A DNA stretch of 5,043 nucleotides, taken from positions 1 through 5,043 of the forward strand of contig JAOPZU010000606.1 in NCBI GenBank assembly GCA_025963955.1, in the 5' to 3' direction. Origin of the DNA: Solirubrobacterales bacterium (lineage in GTDB: Bacteria > Actinomycetota > Thermoleophilia > Solirubrobacterales > Solirubrobacteraceae). The notes under the pieces were generated by a model that saw only the letters and a program-made list of their open reading frames with translations, ran no database searches and was not told where the DNA came from. Positions 1-5,043 of the stretch are shown piece after piece (position 1 is the first letter of the stretch; each line of letters opens with the position of its first letter). Made by a program: the position numbers and the translations under genes.

Positions 1-226
<226 letters not shown>

Positions 227-248
227 GGCCCGCGGCGCCGTGGCGAGC

Positions 249-755
249 ATGTCCCGTCGCGCGACCCTGGCCGACGCCCGGCCGATCGCCGAGCTGCAGG
301 TGCAGGCGTGGCTGCGGAACTACCCGGACTTCGTCGATCCGCGGCACGTCGCCGACGTGGACCGGGAGGCACGCGCGGCGCACTGGGTGGAGTCGCTGAG
401 CTTCGGGCCCGACGAGACGTTCGTCCTGGAGGTCGCCGGGGCCGTCCGCGCCTTCGCGACGGTCGGGCCGCTGCGGGAGTCGCCGGCGGTGGCCGACGCG
501 GCCGCCGCGGGCGCAGGGGAGCTCGTCGCGCTGTACGTCGACCCACCCGCGCAGGGGGCCGGGGTCGGAACCGCCCTGCTGGCCGAGGCCGAGCAGGCTC
601 TGCGGGCGGCCGGCCGGCACCAGGCCGTGCTGCGCACCCTCGAGGGCAACGGGCTGGCGCGGACGTTCTACGAGCGGCACGGGTGGTCGCTCCTCGCGGG
701 CGTGCTCGAGCCGCACGAGTGGGGCCCTCACGTGGTGTACCGGCGGGAGCTGTGA
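249..755 (+). CDS. GNAT-family N-acetyltransferase
   Basis: This 168-residue protein fits a single-domain GCN5-related N-acetyltransferase, which moves the acetyl group of acetyl-CoA to an amine. The substrate cannot be told from sequence. The N-terminal strand and helix are RRATLADARPIAELQVQAW (residues 3-21). The acetyl-CoA pyrophosphate loop, motif A, is LYVDPPAQGAGVGTALL (95-111), with Q102, G105 and G107 filling the Q/R-x-x-G-x-G/A pattern. Motif B is NGLARTFYERHGW (134-146), with the usual Asn, Tyr and Gly. The ATG at 249 is chosen because the domain starts directly after it. An in-frame GTG at 240 adds three residues and has a GAGG (225-228) 11 nt upstream, so it is a real alternative. 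The open frame also runs back to 126 inside dapB, but that part is antisensical for a GNAT. The stop overlaps the next gene's GTG in a GTGA, suggesting translational coupling. The family is sure and the role unknown. Confidence 0.9.
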   Translation: MSRRATLADARPIAELQVQAWLRNYPDFVDPRHVADVDREARAAHWVESLSFGPDETFVLEVAGAVRAFATVGPLRESPAVADAAAAGAGELVALYVDPPAQGAGVGTALLAEAEQALRAAGRHQAVLRTLEGNGLARTFYERHGWSLLAGVLEPHEWGPHVVYRREL

Positions 756-1150
756 GCTTCGAGGCGGTGCCGCTGGTGAACGTCACGAACCACGCGGCCG
801 AGCGCTTCCGACAGCGCGTGGGCTCGCGGACGGGCGAGCTGGACGTCAGGACGGAGGTCGCCGCCCGGGTGGCGCGGGCGTGGGCCGCCGGGCGTGTCTC
901 GGACGAGCCGCCGCCGGGCGCTTCGGGCGCCCGCGGGTCGGTCTACGTTCGCTGCCTCGTCGACCGGGCCGTCGTGTTCGTCTGCCGCTTCGACCGCGCG
1001 GGCCGCGAGGCGCTGGTCATCACCCTGTGGGAGGGCGAGGACGGGGTCGGGCCGCCGCGGGTGGACCGGCACTTCACGAACGCGCTGAAGGACTCCGATG
1101 CGGCGGTCACCGATCGCGGCCGCTGGGCCGAGGACCGGGACGGCGGGTGA
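752..1150 (+). CDS. conserved-looking hypothetical protein with HAxxRFxxR motif (possible DUF4258/RelE-like fold)
   Basis: I do not recognise this 132-residue protein with confidence. Residues 11-22 read VTNHAAERFRQR, an N-terminal helix with a His-Ala-x-x-Arg-Phe-x-x-Arg pattern. A basic/acidic helix follows (31-48). A linker rich in Pro, Gly and Ala (53-61) comes next, then three predicted beta strands: SVYVRCLV (63-70), AVVFVCRFD (73-81) and ALVITLWE (87-94). The last 35 residues are charged and probably disordered. A helix starting with HAxxRxxxR and then strands ending VIT-L/V-W/Y resemble DUF4258 and related small RelE/BrnT-like folds; this is inference from pattern only. No signal peptide or membrane segment is seen. 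The GTG at 752 overlaps the GNAT stop by 4 nt. In-frame GTGs at 767 and 776 are alternatives, and 776 has a GAGG 11 nt upstream. The stop overlaps the next ATG by one base (TGATG). Codon use matches the neighbours, so I take it as real. Confidence 0.72.
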   Translation: MSFEAVPLVNVTNHAAERFRQRVGSRTGELDVRTEVAARVARAWAAGRVSDEPPPGASGARGSVYVRCLVDRAVVFVCRFDRAGREALVITLWEGEDGVGPPRVDRHFTNALKDSDAAVTDRGRWAEDRDGG

Positions 1151-1719
1151 TGGCGGCCACCGGGGAGGTCGCGCCGCCGGGCGGGTACACGATCAGCGGG
1201 TCGATCACGCTGGCCGCGGCGCCCGCGGACGTCGTGGCCTGGCTCGCGACCCCCGAGCTGCTGGACCGCTGGATGCTCGGCGTCGACGGCATCGAGGTCA
1301 TGGACGAGGGCAGGCCGGTGCTCGGCGCCCGGATCCGCGCGGTCACCTCCTCCGGACGGCACGCGGGCTGGATCTTCAGCGGCGAGATCGTCGAGCTCTC
1401 GGCGCAGCGCGTCGTCCGCCGTTACGCGCTGGACGAGCTGAGCACGGGCGGCGTGCGGCTTGAGGCGGACACCTCGGGCTACGCCCGGACCGTCACCTAC
1501 GACCTGACGCCGGCGGGCGACGGACGCGCGACGCAGCTGCGCTGCACCGCGGTGACCGTCATCCCCGGCCTCGACGCCGCGGGCGCGACCGCCGGCGCGG
1601 GCAAGGAGCAGAAGACCCTCGACCGCTCCCTCGAGCGCCTGGAGGCCGAGGTCGCCGGGCGTCCCCGCGGCCTGATCGGCCGCTTCCGCGACACCGGGCT
1701 GGCGCCGGCCGCGTTCTAG
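1150..1719 (+). CDS. SRPBCC (START/polyketide-cyclase-like) family protein
   Basis: This 189-residue protein looks like a helix-grip SRPBCC-fold protein, a family of cytoplasmic proteins with a deep hydrophobic pocket that bind lipids, polyketides or other small ligands. The first strand and helix, ISGSITLAAAPADVVAWLAT (15-34), with a Pro-x-x-hydrophobic helix and then LLDRWMLGVDGIEVM, is the usual start of the fold. Strands rich in Thr, Val and Arg follow (for example RTVTYDLTPAGDG, 113-125, and TQLRCTAVTVI, 128-138). The long C-terminal helix that closes the pocket is EQKTLDRSLERLEAEVAG (153-170). The final 19 residues are a basic tail. No catalytic residue can be assigned and the ligand is unknown. 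The ATG overlaps the upstream TGA by one base, with a weak GGGA (1137-1140) 9 nt ahead. It is the last gene of the run, and hairpins follow it. A CoxG-like or activator (Aha1)-like role is possible but not supported by specific motifs. Confidence 0.82.
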   Translation: MAATGEVAPPGGYTISGSITLAAAPADVVAWLATPELLDRWMLGVDGIEVMDEGRPVLGARIRAVTSSGRHAGWIFSGEIVELSAQRVVRRYALDELSTGGVRLEADTSGYARTVTYDLTPAGDGRATQLRCTAVTVIPGLDAAGATAGAGKEQKTLDRSLERLEAEVAGRPRGLIGRFRDTGLAPAAF

Positions 1720-1724
1720 GACGC

Positions 1725-1756
1725 CGGCGCTTGAGGGCGATCCCGCGGAAGCGCCG
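1725..1756 (+). terminator. upstream hairpin of a tandem pair after the SRPBCC gene
   Basis: Eight perfect base pairs form between 1725-1732 (CGGCGCTT) and 1749-1756 (AAGCGCCG), enclosing a 16-nt loop. The loop contains a smaller GGG/CCC pairing (1735-1737 with 1742-1744). It begins 6 bp after the SRPBCC stop codon. There is no T-tract. It may help the larger hairpin next to it or simply protect the 3' end of the transcript. In sequence this rich in G+C, an 8-bp stem can also occur by chance. Confidence 0.4.
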
Positions 1757-1761
1757 CCCCC

Positions 1762-1798
1762 CGGAGGATCGTCCCTCTGGGAGAGGGACGATCCTCCG
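1762..1798. terminator. probable bidirectional terminator hairpin between convergent genes
   Basis: A perfect 17-bp inverted repeat pairs 1762-1778 with 1782-1798 around a GGG loop (1779-1781). The arms read CGGAGGATCGTCCCTCT and AGAGGGACGATCCTCCG. It lies in the 96-bp gap between the plus-strand SRPBCC gene (stop at 1719) and the minus-strand recD2 (stop at 1816-1818), so it is well placed to end both transcripts. No run of T follows on either strand. U-tract-less hairpins have been proposed as terminators in high-GC actinomycetes, but whether this one terminates, or only blocks 3' exonucleases, is inference. Confidence 0.75.
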
Positions 1799-1815
1799 CA
1801 CGCACACGCCGCCCG

Positions 1816-3948
1816 CTACCTCACCAGCGCCGCCAGCCGCGTGAACCGCTTGCCCGCGTCCCGTCTGCCGAGCGCCATCGACAGTGCACCGAGGTCCCCG
1901 ACGAAGACCGCCGCCCGCTCCGCACGGGTCAGCGCCGTGTAGACGAGGTTGCGGGTGAGCATCACGTGATGGCCGCGGAAGAGCGGCACCACGACGACCG
2001 GCATCTGCGAGCCCTGGGACTTGTGGATGGAGATCGCGTGCCCGAGCCGGAGCGTGCCGCAGTCCTTCACGGGCAGGCGCAGCGTCCGCCCGTCGTCACA
2101 CGCGAGCACCGCGGCGTCCCGATCGTCGTCGTAGGCGACGATCACCGCGAGCTCGCCGTTCATCAGCTCGTGCTCGTGGTCGTTCTTCGTCTGGATGACG
2201 CGATCGCCGACGCGGAACGGCGTGCCGGTCACCGTGCCGCCGTCGGGGTTCAGCCGGTCCCGCAGCGCACCGTTGAACGCGTCGATCCCGACCGGACCCT
2301 TGTGCATCGGCGCGAGCACCTGCACGTCGGTGTGCCGCTCCAGGCCGTAGTGCGCCGGCAGGCGGACGGCGGCGAGCTCCACGATCTCCGCGAAGATCGA
2401 CTCGCCGCCGTCCCGGGAGATCAGGAAGAAGTCGTGGATGTCGTCCTCGCCGGGCGTCGTCGGCGGGTACTCTCCGTGGTTGATGGCGTGCGCGGCCCGG
2501 ACGATCATCGACCGGGCGGCCTGCCGGAAGATCTCCACCAGCCGGGTGGTGGGGACGGCGCCCGAGTCGATCAGGTCCTCCAGCACCCGCCCCGGGCCGA
2601 CGGGCGCGAGCTGGTCCACGTCCCCGACGAGCAGGACGTGGGTCCGCGGCCCGACGGCGTCCAGCAGGGACGCGGCCAGCCGGACGGACAGCATCGACGC
2701 CTCGTCCACGATCAGGACGTCCGCGCCGTCGACCGGGTGCTCGCGGTCACGGGTGAAGCCCTCGCCCGGGACCCACTCGAGCAGCCGGTGGATCGTCGTC
2801 GCGTCCACGCCCGTCGTCTCCGTCAGCCGGCGTGCGGCCTTGCCCGTCGGCGCGCACAGCCGCACGGTCCGCTTGTTCGCCCGCAGGACGTCGACGACCG
2901 TGCCCATCGAAGCCGTCTTGCCGGTGCCGGGGCCGCCGGTGAGGATCGACAGCCGGCCCTTGAGCACACGGTCGACCACGGCCCACTGCGCGTCCGTCGG
3001 GACGAACGCCCCGCCGACCGGACGGTCGACCTCACCCAGGTCGAACGCCGGCTCCTCCGCGAGCAGGTCGGCGACCTTCCGCGCGAGCGCGCGCTCCACG
3101 GCGTACATCGACGCCTCGGCCACGCGGTCCTCCTCGAGCATCACGCGGCCCCCTGCGGCGAGGTGCGCCAGCCGGGCCTCGACGGCCGCGCCGTCGCCGC
3201 CGAGCAGGCGGCGCGCACGCGAGAGGAGCTCGCCCCGCGGCAGGAAGCAGTGCCCGTCCAGCTCGGCCTGGTTGAGCACGTGCACGACACCCGCGTCCAG
3301 GCGGCCGGGGGAGTCCGCCCCGACGCCGAGCGCCTGCGCCAGCGCGTCCGCCGTCGCGAAGCCGATGCCGTCGACCTGGGTCAGCGAGTACGGGTCCTCC
3401 TGGAGCTGCCCGATGGCGTCGTTGCCCAGCGTGCGGTAGATCCGGGCGGCGACCGCCGCGGGGACGCCGTGCCGCTCGAGGAAGAGCCGCACCGCGCGCA
3501 GCGCGCCCTGGGACTCCCAGGAGCGCACCGCGGCGCCGAGCTTCGCCGGGCCGATCCCCGGGACCTGGCGCAGCTTGCGCTCCGGGTCCGAGTCGATGAC
3601 GGAGAGCACCTCGTCGCCGTGCTGCTCCACGAGCCAGGCGGCGCCGCGCGGGCCGACGTGCTTGATCGCGGACAGGTAGGCGATGAGCGCGGCGTCCCCG
3701 ACCGGCTCCGCGATGACCACGCGGTCGACGACGAACTGCCAGCCGTGCTTGGCGTGTCGCTTCCACGCGCCCCCGAGCGTCGCGTTCTCCCCGATCTGCA
3801 CGTGACCGATCGGCCCCTTGACGGTGACCTCCTCGCCGTCCTCGGTGAGCACGCCGAGGATCGCGAAGTCGCCGTCCTCCGCGCGCCAGCGGGAGGTGAC
3901 GATCTCCGCGGTGAGCTCGCGCTGCGCCGGATCGGGATCGAGGGCCAT
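1816..3948 (-). CDS. recD2: RecD2-type ATP-dependent 5'-3' DNA helicase (RecD-like, SF1B)
   Basis: This complete 710-residue protein matches RecD2, the RecD-like helicase of bacteria that works without RecBC, unwinding DNA 5' to 3' in repair and replication-fork upkeep. An N-terminal OB-like domain (about 10-80) is followed by helix-hairpin-helix repeats (HVGPRGAAWL near 97, VPGIGPAKL near 129, VDGIGFATA near 192). Helicase motifs follow in order: Walker A GGPGTGKT (338-345), Ia CAPTGKAARR (365-374), Walker B VDEAS (414-418), III VGDVDQLAPVG (441-451), IV EIFRQ (472-476), an SH3-like insert (about 577-635), ISIHKSQGSQ (639-648) and VI VYTALTRAE (669-677) with R675. No key residue is missing. 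The length equals that of typical RecD2 proteins (about 710-750). The start is the ATG at 3946-3948, where homology begins; the frame stays open 145 more codons, but those lie opposite dapA. No Shine-Dalgarno precedes the ATG. It is convergent with the SRPBCC gene and divergent from dapA. Confidence 0.95.
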   Translation of the reverse strand: MALDPDPAQRELTAEIVTSRWRAEDGDFAILGVLTEDGEEVTVKGPIGHVQIGENATLGGAWKRHAKHGWQFVVDRVVIAEPVGDAALIAYLSAIKHVGPRGAAWLVEQHGDEVLSVIDSDPERKLRQVPGIGPAKLGAAVRSWESQGALRAVRLFLERHGVPAAVAARIYRTLGNDAIGQLQEDPYSLTQVDGIGFATADALAQALGVGADSPGRLDAGVVHVLNQAELDGHCFLPRGELLSRARRLLGGDGAAVEARLAHLAAGGRVMLEEDRVAEASMYAVERALARKVADLLAEEPAFDLGEVDRPVGGAFVPTDAQWAVVDRVLKGRLSILTGGPGTGKTASMGTVVDVLRANKRTVRLCAPTGKAARRLTETTGVDATTIHRLLEWVPGEGFTRDREHPVDGADVLIVDEASMLSVRLAASLLDAVGPRTHVLLVGDVDQLAPVGPGRVLEDLIDSGAVPTTRLVEIFRQAARSMIVRAAHAINHGEYPPTTPGEDDIHDFFLISRDGGESIFAEIVELAAVRLPAHYGLERHTDVQVLAPMHKGPVGIDAFNGALRDRLNPDGGTVTGTPFRVGDRVIQTKNDHEHELMNGELAVIVAYDDDRDAAVLACDDGRTLRLPVKDCGTLRLGHAISIHKSQGSQMPVVVVPLFRGHHVMLTRNLVYTALTRAERAAVFVGDLGALSMALGRRDAGKRFTRLAALVR

Positions 3949-3956
3949 CGTCCGGC

Positions 3957-3962
3957 AGCGTA
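3957..3962 (-). promoter_or_regulatory. candidate -10 element for recD2, near-leaderless start
   Basis: Read on the minus strand this hexamer is TACGCT, fitting the TANNNT -10 pattern of actinomycete housekeeping promoters. Its last base is 8 nt before the recD2 ATG, so transcription would begin only about 0-3 nt upstream of the start codon. The 20 nt before the ATG hold no Shine-Dalgarno-like purine run, which agrees with leaderless translation. I see no good -35 hexamer at the right distance. The evidence is suggestive only. Confidence 0.35.
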
Positions 3963-4048
3963 CGCAGAGCGGTGGCGGAAGCGTCCGACCGGCACGGGCA
4001 CGTCGCAAACGCACGCGCGAGAGGGAGCGAAGGACGAACCGGCCACCC

Positions 4049-4064
4049 TGGGATACTGGAGAGG
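4049..4064 (+). promoter_or_regulatory. candidate extended -10 and Shine-Dalgarno of dapA
   Basis: TGGGATACT (4049-4057) reads as an extended -10: a TG, one spacer base, then GATACT, which matches four of six bases of TATAAT. It is the only -10-like word on this strand in the spacer. A good Shine-Dalgarno, GGAGAGG (4058-4064), comes directly after it; its GGAG core sits 5 nt before the ATG and confirms the dapA start. The two signals partly compete: a transcript starting 6-7 nt after the -10 would begin inside the ribosome site. One of them may therefore be fortuitous. The ribosome site is the better supported. Confidence 0.4.
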
Positions 4065-4066
4065 CC

Positions 4067-4918
4067 ATGAAGCAGCTCGGAGCAATCATCACCGCGATCG
4101 TCACGCCGTTCGACGAGGACGGCGCCGTCGACGAGCAGGCCTTCGTCGACCTGATGAAGCACCTGGCCGCCAACGGCAGCGACGGCTTCGTCGTTTGCGG
4201 CACGACGGGCGAGGCCAGCACGCTCGACGACGACGAGCACCTCGCCGTCATCGAGCTCGCCGTCCGGAACCGCCCGGCCGGCACGACCGTCATCGGCGGC
4301 GTGGGGGCCAACGACACCCGGCACGCGGTCAAGCTCACGAGCCGCGCCTGCGAGCTCGGGGTCGACGCCCTGCTGTCCGTCAACCCGTACTACAACCGCC
4401 CGAACCGGCGCGGGATCCTCGCGCACTACGCCGAGGTCTCCCAGGCCGCCGACCGGCCGATCCTCCTCTACAACATCCCGGGCCGCACCGGCTCGGACAT
4501 GCCGAACGACCTGCTCGCCGAGCTGGCCCAGCTGGACCACGTCGAGGGCGTCAAGCAGGCGAACAACGACAACCTCGCCCTCGTCGACGGCCTGCAGCTG
4601 TACGCCGGCAACGACGAGGTGCTCGGGCGCACGCTCGACCTGGGCGGCGCGGGTGGCATCCTCACCGGCAGCCACCTCGTCGGACCCCAGATGCGCCGCA
4701 TGGTGGACGAGCCCGAGCAGCGGGCCGCCATCGACGAAGACCTTCAGGACGTCTACGCCGCTCTCGGCGTGGGCCCCGCCGCCATGACCATCAAGGCAGC
4801 GCTCAACCTGCTCGGCCATCGCGCCGGCACCCCGCGCCTGCCGTACGTCGAGGCCGACGCCGAGGAGATCGCCATCATCCGCGCGATGCTCGTCCGGCAC
4901 GGCCTCCTGGAGAACTAA
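4067..4918 (+). CDS. dapA: 4-hydroxy-tetrahydrodipicolinate synthase
   Basis: This complete 283-residue cytoplasmic TIM-barrel enzyme condenses pyruvate with L-aspartate-4-semialdehyde, the first dedicated step toward diaminopimelate and lysine. The opening LGAIITAIVTPF (4-15) is the family signature. The pyruvate-binding GTTGE is at 45-49 (T46, T47). NPYYN (106-110) supplies the tyrosine of the proton relay. YNIPGRTG (135-142) holds Y135 and the substrate-binding R140. GVKQANND (161-168) holds the Schiff-base lysine, K163. The Glu or Asp often found just after that lysine is Gln here. The length is close to the family's roughly 290-300. The ATG at 4067 is chosen because homology starts at once and GGAGAGG precedes it; the frame is open back to 3818 but that overlaps recD2 antisense. 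rnj follows after 6 bp, so the two are probably co-transcribed. The functional assignment is firm, although members of this family with other aldolase or lyase activities exist. Confidence 0.95.
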   Translation: MKQLGAIITAIVTPFDEDGAVDEQAFVDLMKHLAANGSDGFVVCGTTGEASTLDDDEHLAVIELAVRNRPAGTTVIGGVGANDTRHAVKLTSRACELGVDALLSVNPYYNRPNRRGILAHYAEVSQAADRPILLYNIPGRTGSDMPNDLLAELAQLDHVEGVKQANNDNLALVDGLQLYAGNDEVLGRTLDLGGAGGILTGSHLVGPQMRRMVDEPEQRAAIDEDLQDVYAALGVGPAAMTIKAALNLLGHRAGTPRLPYVEADAEEIAIIRAMLVRHGLLEN

Positions 4919-4924
4919 CCACAC

Positions 4925-5043
4925 ATGAGCACCCCCACCCTTCGCGTCATCCCGCTCGGCGGGCTCGGCGAGATCGGCAAGAACATGACGGTCGTCGAGC
5001 TCGACGGCCGGATCATCGTCGTCGACGTCGGCCTGCGCTTCCC
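4925..5043 (+). CDS. rnj: ribonuclease J, N-terminal fragment (runs off right edge)
   Basis: Thirty-nine complete codons are visible from the ATG at 4925. The start MSTPTLRVIPLGGLGEIGKN, then MTVVEL and IIVVDVGLRFP, is the characteristic first two strands of the metallo-beta-lactamase domain of RNase J. This enzyme has 5'-3' exonuclease and endonuclease activity in mRNA decay and rRNA processing. The full protein is normally about 550-560 residues, so only about 7% is present and the metal-binding HxHxDH motif lies beyond the window. A GGAG (4909-4912) at the end of dapA sits 12 nt before the ATG, slightly far but usable. With only 6 bp after the dapA stop, translational coupling is likely. 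The dapA-rnj pairing is widespread in Actinomycetota, which supports both calls. Confidence 0.92.
   Translation, partial: MSTPTLRVIPLGGLGEIGKNMTVVELDGRIIVVDVGLRF

Noticed and set aside
752..1150. A toxin-antitoxin pair formed by the small HAxxRFxxR protein and a neighbour
   Set aside because: Neither neighbour resembles an antitoxin: one is a clear GNAT and the other an SRPBCC fold. GNAT toxins pair with small ribbon-helix-helix proteins, which this 132-residue protein does not resemble.
2438..3439. A 333-codon plus-strand open frame opposite recD2
   Set aside because: Its product is almost only Ser, Arg, Ala, Thr and Pro, with no domain-like pattern. It lies opposite conserved helicase motifs.
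3971..4047. A 6-bp inverted repeat (GGTGGC at 3971-3976, GCCACC at 4042-4047) and a GGCACG tandem pair at 3991-4002 as possible operators
   Set aside because: These matches are too short and too far apart to stand out in a spacer this rich in G+C.
3818..4066. Upstream extension of dapA into the recD2 coding region
   Set aside because: The DapA family start and a strong GGAGAGG ribosome site fix the start at 4067. The extension is Ser/Arg-rich antisense of recD2.
3949..4383. A 145-codon in-frame N-terminal extension of recD2 over the spacer and antisense to dapA
   Set aside because: The 710-residue form starting at 3948 already has the normal RecD2 length and N-terminus. The extension is Ser/Arg/Pro-rich shadow sequence antisense to the conserved dapA coding frame.
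3032..4924. A 630-codon minus-strand open frame covering dapA and part of recD2
   Set aside because: It is antisense to a confident dapA and in another frame of recD2. Long stop-free shadows are expected at this G+C, and its later part is low-complexity Arg/Ala/Gly.

Overview
This is a very GC-rich window (roughly 70% G+C by eye) of ordinary bacterial chromosome. It most likely comes from an actinomycete-type organism. Three things point that way: the codon use, the DapB C-terminus (IHSVRLPG...[12 protein letters not shown]), and the dapA-rnj pairing, which is common in Actinomycetota and Firmicutes. A deep-branching class such as Thermoleophilia is my guess, not something the window proves.

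Layout. From the left edge to 1719 a plus-strand run carries the 3' end of dapB (lysine/diaminopimelate pathway), a GNAT acetyltransferase (249-755), a small unrecognised protein with an HAxxRFxxR motif (752-1150) and an SRPBCC-fold protein (1150-1719). These genes are 22 bp apart or overlap by 4 and 1 nt, so they look like one translationally coupled operon. Positions 1720-1815 hold two tandem hairpins, the second a perfect 17-bp stem. They sit between convergent genes and probably act as a two-way terminator.

On the minus strand, 1816-3948 encodes a complete RecD2-type (RecBC-independent) SF1B DNA helicase with all key motifs intact. It is divergent from dapA across a 118-bp spacer (3949-4066) that holds candidate -10 elements for both directions. 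dapA (4067-4918) is complete and is followed after 6 bp by the first 39 complete codons of rnj (ribonuclease J), which runs off the right edge.

How the genes relate. dapB and dapA act in the same pathway: DapA makes the substrate that DapB reduces, leading to meso-diaminopimelate for peptidoglycan and to lysine. In many Actinomycetota dapB, dapA and rnj lie close together on one strand. Here three small genes and an inverted recD2 separate dapB from dapA. I found no mobile element, CRISPR array, tRNA or rRNA. I also found no convincing sign of a new multi-gene system. The least explained item is the 132-residue protein at 752-1150.
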